A DNA stretch of 22,406 nt from the NCBI GenBank assembly GCA_049282265.1, contig JBAPTR010000087.1, forward strand, positions 1-22,406, in the 5' to 3' direction. This DNA is from CAYUCJ01 sp049282265. GTDB lineage: Bacteria > Desulfobacterota > DSM-4660 > Desulfatiglandales > Desulfatiglandaceae. The notes under the pieces were generated by a model. That model saw only the letters and a list, made by a program, of their open reading frames with translations. It had not been told where the DNA came from and did not search any database. This document shows, piece by piece, positions 1 to 7,746 of this stretch; within the stretch, counting starts at the first letter, position 1, and each line of letters starts with the position of its first letter. Both the position numbers and the translations under genes were made by a program.

Positions 1-971
1 CTGCCATTCCGCATAATTTGGCTTAGAAATTCTTCCCTTTCTTGCGCATTGACGTAAAGGCTTTTCATGTCAAGGCCAACTATCTCATCAGACTTATATC
101 CAAGCAATTTTTCGACAGAGGGAGAGGCCATGAAAATCAGACCGGTTGGATCTGTACTGTAATAAGCATCATAGAGATTTTCAAAAAGATTTCTAAATTT
201 CTCCTCACTTTTCCGCAGCGCCTCCTCCCCCAGATGCCGCGCCGTTATGTCGCGGACATTGCATTGAACTAGAGTCGCCTTGTCGACCATATAAATATCG
301 GTATCGATAACTTGTCCGTTCTTCTTTCGTGCCGGAACATCTTTGTAATGGATAATGCCGTCCTTGTTCAATGTCTGCAACATTTCTTGAGGAGTATCCA
401 AAACATCCGGTAAACCGATATCCTTTATATCGTTCCCGATGCACTCCTTGTTGGAATAGCCCAACATCGCCGTGATGGATGGATTGGCATAGCGAACTTT
501 AAATTCGCGTTTTTCCAGAAGCAATATCCCGTCGTTTGCGGTCTCAAAAAGGCGCCTGAAGCGCTCTTCCGACTCTATCAGTGCGTTCTCCATCTCCCTT
601 TTTTCAGTGATGTCTTCTATGCAAAGAAGGATCATCTGAGAACCGGTACCATGTTGTTTGAGACGGCGGCCATTAAGCATCATTATTCTGCGCCCGATGC
701 TTGGGAATATATGTTCAACTTCAAAGTTTTCGAATTTGTGGTCTTTTGAAATAATATCTTCAAGCAACCTCCGAAGCTTGGGGATATCCCACTGTCGGTT
801 TCCAAGGTCATAAATAAAATTGCCTGTGGTTTTCTCGGGTGCAATTTTGAAGGTCTCACAGAAAAAGTGATTGACCTTAAGAATTCTCAAATCCAAATCC
901 AACACCAAAAAAGGATGAGGTATCGTCTCTACAATATCCTCGAACATATGGTCTATCAAAACGTCAGCCAT
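1..971 (-). CDS. Multi-PAS sensor protein, 3' end outside the window
   Basis: The minus frame is open from ATG 971-969 to the window edge (323 full codons), so the C-terminus and any kinase or output domain are not seen. A good ribosome site, AAGGAG, lies 6 bases before the ATG. Three consecutive PAS-like segments can be read: about residues 8-120 (ending CIEDITEKREME), 130-250 (starting ESEERFRRLFETANDGI, ending NVRDITARHL) and 258-324 (starting KSEEKFRNLFENLYDAYY). The ERFRxLFE starts and DITxR ends are typical PAS/PAC boundaries. There is no signal peptide or membrane segment in the visible part, so a cytoplasmic sensor is likely. It is probably a histidine kinase or diguanylate cyclase, but that is inferred from the architecture only. 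It is transcribed away from the HTH/integrase pair. Confidence 0.85.
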   Translation of the reverse strand, partial: MADVLIDHMFEDIVETIPHPFLVLDLDLRILKVNHFFCETFKIAPEKTTGNFIYDLGNRQWDIPKLRRLLEDIISKDHKFENFEVEHIFPSIGRRIMMLNGRRLKQHGTGSQMILLCIEDITEKREMENALIESEERFRRLFETANDGILLLEKREFKVRYANPSITAMLGYSNKECIGNDIKDIGLPDVLDTPQEMLQTLNKDGIIHYKDVPARKKNGQVIDTDIYMVDKATLVQCNVRDITARHLGEEALRKSEEKFRNLFENLYDAYYSTDPTGLIFMASPSVEKLLGYKSDEIVGLDMKSLYVNAQEREEFLSQIMRNG

Positions 972-1003
972 AACGGTCTCCTTATCAAAACGATAATATC
1001 GCC

Positions 1004-1026
1004 ATTCTAGCCCAATATTCTAGCCC
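1004..1026. repeat. Two direct 10-bp repeats upstream of the PAS sensor
   Basis: ATTCTAGCCC occurs at 1004-1013 and again at 1017-1026, a 13-bp period, 33 bp upstream of the sensor start. Spacing near one helical turn could suit a regulator site, but no known operator is recognised. Confidence 0.35.
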
Positions 1027-1061
1027 TATCGGATGCAAAATCCATACCGGAATTCCAGTTC

Positions 1062-1077
1062 TGGTCAACGTTGACCA
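1062..1077. promoter_or_regulatory. Perfect 16-bp palindrome, candidate operator
   Basis: TGGTCAACGTTGACCA is exactly self-complementary and lies between the divergent PAS sensor and the HTH/integrase pair, 69 bp before the HTH start. Such a site suits a dimeric regulator. No regulator family is recognised from the half-site. Confidence 0.4.
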
Positions 1078-1101
1078 AGGCAGCCCTAAAACTCCAGGGG
1101 C

Positions 1102-1120
1102 CTGCCGGGCGGTCCGGCAG
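1102..1120 (+). other. Hairpin in the 5' leader of the HTH gene
   Basis: CTGCCGG and CCGGCAG form a perfect 7-bp stem around a GCGGT loop, 26 bp before the HTH start codon. No T-run follows, so it is not an obvious intrinsic terminator. Its role is unknown. Confidence 0.35.
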
Positions 1121-1146
1121 TTGGAAAATAAATGGAGGATTAACCT

Positions 1147-1383
1147 ATGACACAGGAGAACGCGTATGATTTGGAGGCTCACAACGAGAAGAGAATTATG
1201 GCCTTGACAGAGGTCGCAGATTTACTAAGAGTTCATCGCTCTACCATATCCAGGTATGCCAAGTCCGGTGAACTCAAGAGTTATCAGATAGGCAACCGAC
1301 GGTTGTTCAAATCGGCGGATGTCTGGTCGTTCTTTGAAAATCAGATTGCCCTGGAATGCGTTTCTGGAAGGGAGGGCACCTAA
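1147..1383 (+). CDS. Excisionase-like helix-turn-helix DNA-binding protein
   Basis: This is a 78-residue protein with a single MerR/excisionase-type winged-helix domain at about residues 18-68. The pattern MALTEVADLLRVHRSTISRY, then a K..YxIGNRRLF wing, is characteristic of the HTH_17/Xis group. A GGAGG ribosome site lies 7 bases before the ATG. The stop codon abuts the ATG of the integrase, so the two are translationally coupled. In intact elements such a protein acts as recombination directionality factor or repressor. With the integrase damaged, its present job may be only regulatory. Confidence 0.8.
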   Translation: MTQENAYDLEAHNEKRIMALTEVADLLRVHRSTISRYAKSGELKSYQIGNRRLFKSADVWSFFENQIALECVSGREGT

Positions 1384-2073
1384 ATGGCTACAGTTGTTAT
1401 CCAGAAACGAAAGAGAAAAGACCATTGCAGTTATCCTGTTTATTACAAAGATCCTGCCACAGGTCGAAGAAAATATTTCAAGACATTCCAAAGGCAAAAG
1501 GATGCTCAAAAGGCCGCTAATGACCTTAGAGCCCTGCTTGATACCGGAGAGATGTCAGAGATTAAGAAATCCAAGGCTCGCTTGGATATGCTCACTTTGG
1601 AAGAGGTCGGTGAATCACTAAAGCGCGATTGGGAAAACAGGCAGAAACGTTCTGAACTTAGCCATAAGACCCTTGAAGGGTATTGTTGTTGGGTCAACTA
1701 CGCTGAAAAGGCATTTGGCAAGAAACTGCTATGTGAGATTTCTATTTTCGTCTTTTGCAGATTAGACGGCACACCTATCAAGAGCTTCGACAAGGCATGG
1801 AGAGAGGCCCGGAGAATTGCAGGATTCGATGGATTACATTTCCATGACTTGAGACATACCTTCTGCTCCAATCTCCTGTTGTCGGGCGTGGATCTCAAAG
1901 ATGTCAAGGAAATGATAGGACATAGGGATCTTTCAATGACAGATCGCTATGCCCATCTCAACATCGGTCGAAAGCTGTTGAATCAGGAGAAACTGGCAAG
2001 GTTCTATTCCAGCAATAATCGCGTTCTTAAACCGAGTGGGGAACACAGAGGGGTAAAATCGGCCATTTCCACA

Positions 2074-2113
2074 AAAATGGGCAGGCGGGATAACTCCCTA
2101 ACCTACCCATTTT
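2074..2113 (-). terminator. Intrinsic terminator of tRNA-Pro
   Basis: The arms AAAATGGGCAGG (2074-2085) and CCTACCCATTTT (2102-2113) form a 12-bp stem. In minus-strand RNA it is fully paired with one G-U, followed by a short U-run. In plus-strand RNA the same position is a C-A mismatch. The stem starts 11 bases beyond the tRNA 3' end. It may also stop integrase transcripts less efficiently. Confidence 0.75.
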
Positions 2114-2124
2114 ATTGCATTTTC

Positions 2125-2201
2125 TGGTCGGGACGCGGGGATTTGAACCCCGGACCCCCTGAACCCCATTCAGGTGCGCTGCCAGACTGCGCTACGTCCC
2201 G
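2125..2201 (-). tRNA. tRNA-Pro, anticodon GGG
   Basis: This is a complete cloverleaf of 77 bases including the encoded CCA. The acceptor stem pairs CGGGACG with CGTCCCG, followed by discriminator A and CCA. The anticodon arm is CCTGA, loop ATGGGGT, TCAGG, giving anticodon GGG. The T arm is CGGGG TTCAAAT CCCCG. It has its own promoter and terminator. Its 3' end faces the integrase, the usual geometry for an attachment site in the tRNA 3' half. Confidence 0.95.
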
Positions 2202-2215
2202 AAGAATGAAGTCTG

Positions 2216-2243
2216 ATATTATAGCACTTTTCGTCTATGTCAA
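2216..2243 (-). promoter_or_regulatory. Sigma-70 promoter of tRNA-Pro
   Basis: On the minus strand TTGACA (2243-2238) is followed after 16 bases by TAATAT (2221-2216). The predicted start lies a few bases before the tRNA 5' end at 2201. Both boxes are near consensus, as expected for a stable RNA gene. Confidence 0.7.
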
Positions 2244-2381
2244 GACATAAAATGAAAAATAGAAAAGCCCCTTGCCTGTTTCCTGAAATATCGTTATGAT
2301 TGGCCTTCATTGGCACGAGTTGTCCTGAAAGGAGTCCTTTGTCCATATCAACCTAAATCCCATTTTGTCCGAGTTCCTTCT

Positions 2382-4244
2382 ATGAGTCGCCTTTATAGCA
2401 TCAACAACCGCAATATCAAGATCATTGCAGCCTATGTGAAAAGCAAGACCGGATCACATGAAAGCCTGTTTGAAGATCTCTCTTATCCCTGTGATGCGTT
2501 CGAATCGGCGGCGGACTTTTTTCTTGATGAAGATGAGTGGACCACTTACGAAAATTTTGAAAAGATATTTCGACGCGCCAGGAAAAGTGTCGGTGAACCC
2601 GACTTCTATTTCACCTGCGGGTTCTCTTCGGCAAGCCTCAGATCGTGGGGCCGTTTTCATGTGTTTTCCAAGCTGTTCATCTCTCCCGGTGACGGTTTCA
2701 AACGCCTCCCTTTTTTCAACAAGAATCTGAACGACACCAAGGAAATTGACATTGTTTTCCCTCCCGCATATGATAGTCGCCTGCGCAAATTCCGAACCAT
2801 CCTGAAGGTTGAATTCCACCGGGACATGGATCCCAATTCAGACTACATCGGGGACCCCTTCCTGCGTGGTGTCATCTCCGCCATTCCCACCCTCTGGGGC
2901 CTCGAGCCGGCCTCAATCAGGCAGCCCTTGAAGCAATACGATCCCGAGATCCTCTTTTCGAGAGAGCCGGAATTTGCGCCTTATCAACTGCAGCCGAAAA
3001 AGGAGGGGGATCTCCTCACCATACGGCACCCGGGACACGGGGGAAGAAGCATTGTGGGTGAAAGGGTATTCCTTTTGCCTGAACAGGTTGGCGAACGCAA
3101 GTTGTTCCTGGGAAGGTTTACGAAGAACAAGGCGGACACGATGAACGTGAATGGGCAGAGAGAAGCCATGCTCATCACGGAGACGGTCAAGGCAAACGGA
3201 AGGACCCTGTTGAGAGAAGGCGACCTGTTTATGGCCCCTTACTTCATCCTGGACGTGACATACGATCGGATCAGCCTGTTTCACCGGCTCGTTAATGCGT
3301 TTTCAAAGGGGAAAAAGGGAGGAAGGCCGGATGCTGAACTCATAGCCACTCTGAATCAATTAAGGGGAAGCATCCAGTCCAAGAATGAGGCCTTTGCCGC
3401 CTTGGAGGATGCCCACCTGAAGCTCCAGGAGGCCAAGAAGCAGATTGACGGGCACGCAGCAATCCTGAAACAAAAAGTGAAGGAGCGAACCGCAGAACTG
3501 GACCGGGCCCGGGAAGAACTGCTGGAACTGAACCGCAACCTGGAATCCAGGGTTCAAACCCAGCTCGGGCAACTGGAAAGAACCAACAGGCTCCGTCGGT
3601 ACCTCTCGCCCAAGATAACCGAAATGATCCTTGCTGAAGAAAGCACTGCAGAAAAGAAGTCCGAGAGAAAAATGATGACCGTGGTCTTTTCAGACATACG
3701 CGGGTTTTCAAATCTCACGGACGGCCTGGAACCTGAGGAGATCGTCCACCTGCTCGACCGATACCTTTCCGAGATGATCGAGACGGTCCACAGGTTCGAC
3801 GGCACTTTGGACAAGATTATAGGAGACGGGCTGCTCATCTTCTTCGGGGATCCCATTCCCGTTGAAGACCATGCCAAGAGGGCTGTGCTTATGGCCCTGG
3901 AAATGCAAAAAAAGGTCTCGGATCTTCGCAGCGAATGGATTCAATACGGTCACGAGCTGGCCATCGGCATCGGCATCAACACGGGTTATATGACCGTGGG
4001 AAACATCGGCCCTGAAAACCACCGGGACTACACGGTCATCGGAAACCAGGTCAACGTGGCGGCACGGCTTGAATCCCTGGCCGGCCCCGGGCAGATCCTG
4101 GTCAGCCAGAGGACCATGAGCCGGGTGCAGGACCTGGTGGAAGCGGAATATGTGGATGAAATAAAAGTGAAGGGGATCCACTCACCCGTAAAGACTTACG
4201 ATATCAGGAGACTGAAAGAGATGGACGCTCCTCGCAGTCTTTAA
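2382..4244 (+). CDS. Class III adenylate cyclase with unassigned N-terminal sensor region and coiled coil
   Basis: The protein has 620 residues from ATG 2382. A TTG at 2310 would add 24 residues but has no ribosome site and an unconvincing sequence; a weak GAG precedes the ATG. Residues 1 to about 300 match no family I can name and are rich in aromatic residues, suggesting a sensory domain. About 330-415 is a long coiled coil (LEDAHLKLQEAKKQID, LDRAREELLELNRNLES). The cyclase domain covers about 430-612. Metal-binding Asp are in FSDIRGFS (about 438) and IIGDGLLIFFG (about 482), the adenine-selecting Lys is in DKIIGD, and NVNVAARLE-type Asn/Arg transition-state residues are in NQVNVAARLES. All catalytic positions are present, so cAMP synthesis is likely. 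No membrane segment is visible. Its stop overlaps that of the convergent flavoprotein gene by 3 bases. Confidence 0.85.
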   Translation: MSRLYSINNRNIKIIAAYVKSKTGSHESLFEDLSYPCDAFESAADFFLDEDEWTTYENFEKIFRRARKSVGEPDFYFTCGFSSASLRSWGRFHVFSKLFISPGDGFKRLPFFNKNLNDTKEIDIVFPPAYDSRLRKFRTILKVEFHRDMDPNSDYIGDPFLRGVISAIPTLWGLEPASIRQPLKQYDPEILFSREPEFAPYQLQPKKEGDLLTIRHPGHGGRSIVGERVFLLPEQVGERKLFLGRFTKNKADTMNVNGQREAMLITETVKANGRTLLREGDLFMAPYFILDVTYDRISLFHRLVNAFSKGKKGGRPDAELIATLNQLRGSIQSKNEAFAALEDAHLKLQEAKKQIDGHAAILKQKVKERTAELDRAREELLELNRNLESRVQTQLGQLERTNRLRRYLSPKITEMILAEESTAEKKSERKMMTVVFSDIRGFSNLTDGLEPEEIVHLLDRYLSEMIETVHRFDGTLDKIIGDGLLIFFGDPIPVEDHAKRAVLMALEMQKKVSDLRSEWIQYGHELAIGIGINTGYMTVGNIGPENHRDYTVIGNQVNVAARLESLAGPGQILVSQRTMSRVQDLVEAEYVDEIKVKGIHSPVKTYDIRRLKEMDAPRSL

Positions 4245-6763
4245 TATAGATCATCCAGATCCGAGCCCCCCCCTCCCGGCATCTCCCCGTGTTCCTGGAG
4301 GTAATGCTGAATCCGTTTGCTCTCCCGCTTGGAATACATCTTGTCCTCTTCAAAATCGAACCAAAAAGCTGAAACGCCGTCTTCCAGCTTTTCCAAAAGA
4401 TCCTGCCGCATATCAGGGGTCCCCTTTATGGAAATACAGTTGAGGTCCGTGTCATAGAGCCGGTACACGCCTTCCGCCTCGGGAACCCCTCTGATGTTCT
4501 CCATGTTGAAGGCCGACAATTTCCCGGGCGGCGAGGGGTTGCATCCCATGAAGAGACGGAGGTCGCACTGGAGACAGCGCTTCGCCTCCCGGACGGCCTG
4601 ATCATCGTTATGGCCCAGGGTCACTTCCCGGACCCCCCGCACACGCTCCTCAACCTCCAATTCCGGCATCTTCTCCCGAGGCTTGTAAGCGAACCCTTCC
4701 TCACGGCCCATATACTGATTAGGAGCATCTCTTTCGAACAGGACCTCCTCAATATCACCGTCCCCTCCCAGAGAACGATCTATGGAAGAAGCCGCAAGAC
4801 GGCCGTCGGCTATTGCATGGATAATCGCTCCGGGGATCTTTGCGACATCTCCCCCCGCATAAACACCTGGCATCCCTGTCTCAAGGGAAGCTTCATCCAC
4901 CACGATCAGGCCATGGTTCACCGAAACGGGACCGCCATCGGACAGGAACGATAGATCCGAGGTCTGTCCGATGGCCATTATGATCTGAGCTCCCTCAACC
5001 GTATCGCTCATATCGCCAAAGGTAGGCGCAAAATTGCCGTTCTCATCAAACACTGAAGTACACTGAACAACTTCGAGGCCGGTCACCCGGCCGTTGTCAC
5101 TCAGAACCTTTCGCGGCCCCAGGCAAGGCATCAATCGCACCCCCTCCTCCAAGGCGGTCCGGACCTCCCATTCATGGGCGAGCATCTCTTCCCTGTTCTC
5201 CAGGAAGACCATGGTCACCTCTCCGGCCCCGCATCGTCTTGCGGTGAGCGCCGCATCAATTGCCAGATTCCCGCCGCCGACAACGATAACCCGGTCCTTT
5301 AAAGTGATGTCCTGCCCTTCCGCAACCTGCCCCAGGAAATCCACCCCCCGGAGCACGTCAGGAAGATCCGAACCTTCTATGTCCAGTTGTCTGTTTATCT
5401 GCGCGCCTACGCCGATGAACACCGCATCAAAGCCATCGGAGCGCAGATCATCCAGGGTGAAATCCTTCCCGAGAGACTTTCCTGTTTCCACTTTCACCCC
5501 GCTATCGAGGATATCCTGAATCTCACTTTCAAGCACATTCCGGGGAAGCCGGTATTCCGGAATGCCGTACCGCATCATACCGCCGGCCTTTTCCCTGGAT
5601 TCGAAGACCGTAACCCAGTGTCCTTTCTTCCGCAAATAAAAGGCGGCGGTAAGACCGGCCGGGCCGGCTCCCACCACGGCCACGTTCTTCCCGGAATACT
5701 CTCTGGCCACTGAATTCCTTTTCCAAAGCCCCTTTTCACCATCAGCAGCATAACGTTTCAGGGCGCAAATAGAGACCGGTTCGTTCACATCGCCTCTCCG
5801 GCACATTTCTTCGCAGGGGTGGATACAGACCCTGCCCAGGACCCCCGGGAGAGGGACTTTCTCCCGGATGACCGCATTGGCTTCATCCCTTTTTCCTTCG
5901 GCAATGAGCCGCAGGTATCCGGGAACATCCACGCGGGCGGGACAGGCCTCCCGGCAGGGGACGAGGTCCTGTTCCTTTTTGCCGGGGCGGACGGATTTGT
6001 CCATGAGGGCGCCGGTGGGGCACACCTCCACGCAGGCCGTGCAGAACTTGCACCCCGATTCCTCCAGCGTCGAGGCCAAAGAGCCGATCCGGATCCGGCC
6101 GTTTTCGTCATAAACAAAACCGATTGCCTCGATCCCGCGGAGGTCGCGGCACGCACGGACGCACCGTGTACATCCGATACAGAGATTGTAGTCGCTGGTA
6201 AAGAGGGGTTGATCCTCCAGGATCGCCAGATCCGTCGGGATCCATTTAGGTGTGGAAAAAGAAATCCCGATGAAACGGGCCACTTCCTGGAGTTCGCAGT
6301 GGCCGAATCGGGGGCAGCAACGCTCATTTTCCGGGACATTAGACGAACACTGTGTCCTGCTGCACCCCTCCTGCTGGGCACACGTCAGGCACGCGTGAGG
6401 GTGGTTGGCCAGGATAGGCAGGAGGTTTTCCCGGCGCTGTGCCTTGATTCGGTCGTTCTCGGTCACCACGACCATCCCCGGAGCGACCGGGGTGGCACAG
6501 GACCCCACCAGGCCCGTCTCTCCCTCGACTTCCACCACACAGAGGCCGCAGCCTTTTGCCGTTTTCCCCGGCATGGTGTTCTCGATCATCCTGTCACCCT
6601 GGAATATCATCCTTGCAGGATTTGCCTCCACTGCAGGCGGCAGGTCAGGATGGTGACAGAGGGTGGGGATATAGATATCGGCACTCCTTGCCGCCTCAAG
6701 TATCGTGGTCCCGGCGACCACATGGATCTCCCGGCCGTCGATTGTCAATGTCACCTGGTCCAA
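4241..6763 (-). CDS. NuoG/GltD-like iron-sulfur flavoprotein, putative NAD(P)H:ferredoxin oxidoreductase of the activator operon
   Basis: This 840-residue protein is read from TTG 6763 (LDQVTLTIDG), which has a GGAG site 9 bases upstream. A longer frame from 6919 would overlap the preceding gene and add a non-conserved tail. Domains in order: NuoG-type [2Fe-2S] ferredoxin (Cys about 36, 72, 75, 89), a His-Cys3 [4Fe-4S] motif (about 121-134), and two [4Fe-4S] clusters (CIGCTRCVRAC about 195-205, CKFCTACVEVC about 238-248). A GltD-like region follows with FAD motif VGAGPAG (about 365), nucleotide motif VVGGGNLA (about 495) and GGDVAK. The C-terminal ~80 residues resemble a degenerate GIY-YIG (UvrC N-terminal) domain. 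The architecture suits transfer of electrons from NAD(P)H to ferredoxin or to the ATP-dependent activator, as proposed for Azoarcus BzdV; that role is inferred from context. Confidence 0.8.
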   Translation of the reverse strand: MDQVTLTIDGREIHVVAGTTILEAARSADIYIPTLCHHPDLPPAVEANPARMIFQGDRMIENTMPGKTAKGCGLCVVEVEGETGLVGSCATPVAPGMVVVTENDRIKAQRRENLLPILANHPHACLTCAQQEGCSRTQCSSNVPENERCCPRFGHCELQEVARFIGISFSTPKWIPTDLAILEDQPLFTSDYNLCIGCTRCVRACRDLRGIEAIGFVYDENGRIRIGSLASTLEESGCKFCTACVEVCPTGALMDKSVRPGKKEQDLVPCREACPARVDVPGYLRLIAEGKRDEANAVIREKVPLPGVLGRVCIHPCEEMCRRGDVNEPVSICALKRYAADGEKGLWKRNSVAREYSGKNVAVVGAGPAGLTAAFYLRKKGHWVTVFESREKAGGMMRYGIPEYRLPRNVLESEIQDILDSGVKVETGKSLGKDFTLDDLRSDGFDAVFIGVGAQINRQLDIEGSDLPDVLRGVDFLGQVAEGQDITLKDRVIVVGGGNLAIDAALTARRCGAGEVTMVFLENREEMLAHEWEVRTALEEGVRLMPCLGPRKVLSDNGRVTGLEVVQCTSVFDENGNFAPTFGDMSDTVEGAQIIMAIGQTSDLSFLSDGGPVSVNHGLIVVDEASLETGMPGVYAGGDVAKIPGAIIHAIADGRLAASSIDRSLGGDGDIEEVLFERDAPNQYMGREEGFAYKPREKMPELEVEERVRGVREVTLGHNDDQAVREAKRCLQCDLRLFMGCNPSPPGKLSAFNMENIRGVPEAEGVYRLYDTDLNCISIKGTPDMRQDLLEKLEDGVSAFWFDFEEDKMYSKRESKRIQHYLQEHGEMPGGGGSDLDDLY

Positions 6764-6834
6764 CTTTTCATACTCCAATCGGAATGTCCAAAACCAAAAG
6801 ATATTCTTAGCCGCAGACCGGTCTTCGGCCAATG

Positions 6835-7725
6835 CTATTTCTTTCTTCCTTTGCCTTTCCGGCACAGGGCGTATCCGAAAAGGGCTGCACCTGCGGCGCC
6901 GGCAATCTGTGGATCCCATTTAGTAGTCATCCGCTCAAGGCCGATCATAGGCATGAGACGATCCATGACGCCACGGTTCTTGGCCATGCCCCCTGTTACG
7001 GCAAACTCAGGATTAACGCCCAACCTTTCAACGATGGAGTAGATGCGCGTGGCCATGGCCTCGCAATAGGCGGCAAGGACCTGTTCCGTGGTCCGGCCCT
7101 TTCGCAGGAGCCTCAGGGCCTCGGATTTCGCATAGACCACGCAGGTACTGGAAATGGACACGGGCTCAGCCCCTTCATATTCAAATGAACGCTCGCCAAC
7201 CTCGTTGACCGAAATTCCCAGGAGTTCGGAAAACACCTCCATGCCGCGGCCTGTTCCTGCCGCACACTTGTCATTCATGAGGAAGTTGCTCACCCTGCCT
7301 TTCTCGTCACACTGGATGGCCTTAATGTCCTGCCCCCCAACATCCAGGACAGTCCTGACCCAGGGTCCATAGATAAAGTTGGCGCCCCTGGCATGACAGG
7401 CAATCTCGGTAATGGAACGGTCGGCAAAGGGGACGTTGACCCTTCCGTAGCCGGTCCCGACACAGTAATCCATTCTGTCTCCCGGCATGTCCGTGAGTTC
7501 CAGCGCATAATTCAACGCATTCCGACCACTTTTGGCGCTGTCGAATCCTGTTCGCCTATTGCCATAAGCAAAAATCCGCCCGTCCACCATGATGACGGCC
7601 TGGGAGCTGATAGACCCCACGTCAATCCCAACAGTGACATGCTGGGCGTCTTTCCAGTCCATATCCGGATCCTTCCAGTTGGACTCCGCCCATCTCCAGA
7701 ATTCCTGTTTTTGCTCATCCATCAT
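6835..7725 (-). CDS. BcrA/BzdQ-type ATPase (activator) subunit, BadF/BadG/BcrA/BcrD family
   Basis: This 296-residue protein has the ASKHA fold. The first phosphate loop is GIDVGSISSQAVI (about 33-45), the second phosphate loop is in VLDVGGQD (about 127-134), and the adenosine region is TGGMAKN. The two Cys that bridge a [4Fe-4S] cluster in the dimer are in NDKCAAGTG (about 154) and SSTCVVYAKSE (about 195). The family couples ATP hydrolysis to low-potential electron transfer into benzoyl-CoA reductase class I, tetrahydronaphthoyl-CoA reductase or 2-hydroxyacyl-CoA dehydratases. An AAGGAG site lies 8 bases before the ATG. It lies 21 bp after the companion ATPase gene, in one operon. The N-terminal ~28-residue extension (QEFWRWAESNWKDP) is like that of BcrA-type subunits rather than single-subunit activators. 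The exact substrate cannot be told. Confidence 0.85.
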   Translation of the reverse strand: MMDEQKQEFWRWAESNWKDPDMDWKDAQHVTVGIDVGSISSQAVIMVDGRIFAYGNRRTGFDSAKSGRNALNYALELTDMPGDRMDYCVGTGYGRVNVPFADRSITEIACHARGANFIYGPWVRTVLDVGGQDIKAIQCDEKGRVSNFLMNDKCAAGTGRGMEVFSELLGISVNEVGERSFEYEGAEPVSISSTCVVYAKSEALRLLRKGRTTEQVLAAYCEAMATRIYSIVERLGVNPEFAVTGGMAKNRGVMDRLMPMIGLERMTTKWDPQIAGAAGAALFGYALCRKGKGRKK

Positions 7726-7746
7726 TCCCCCTACTCCTTAAAATTC

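Larger units (their letters stand above)
1384..2250 (+). pseudogene. Tyrosine recombinase (phage/island integrase), internally deleted
   Basis: The frame gives 288 residues. The N-terminal part (about 1-115) looks like an integrase arm/core-binding region (TGRRKYFKTFQRQKDAQKAA, then the SAM-like segment up to FGKKLLCEI). The C-terminal catalytic part follows directly: HDLRHTF carries the HxxR box, GHRDLSMT the second His, and DRYAHL the tyrosine nucleophile. The rest of the core-binding domain and the start of the catalytic domain, with the first catalytic Arg, are missing. The in-frame deletion joint lies near nucleotides 1735-1750. The last ~40 residues are read through the terminator and the antisense of tRNA-Pro, a common situation for tRNA-integrated islands. 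It starts directly after the HTH gene with a GGAGGG site. It is probably inactive; a functional short recombinase is unlikely without the first Arg. Confidence 0.75.

Noticed and set aside
6764..6919. Longer N-terminus for the flavoprotein, starting at ATG 6919
   Set aside because: It would overlap the end of the ATPase gene by 85 bases and add an Arg-rich tail not expected before a NuoG-type ferredoxin. TTG 6763 with GGAG fits better.
5819..7042. Long plus-strand frame of 407 codons opposite the flavoprotein gene
   Set aside because: It is antisense to a gene with clear domains on the minus strand. Its translation has no recognisable motif, and GC-rich codon bias commonly leaves such open frames.
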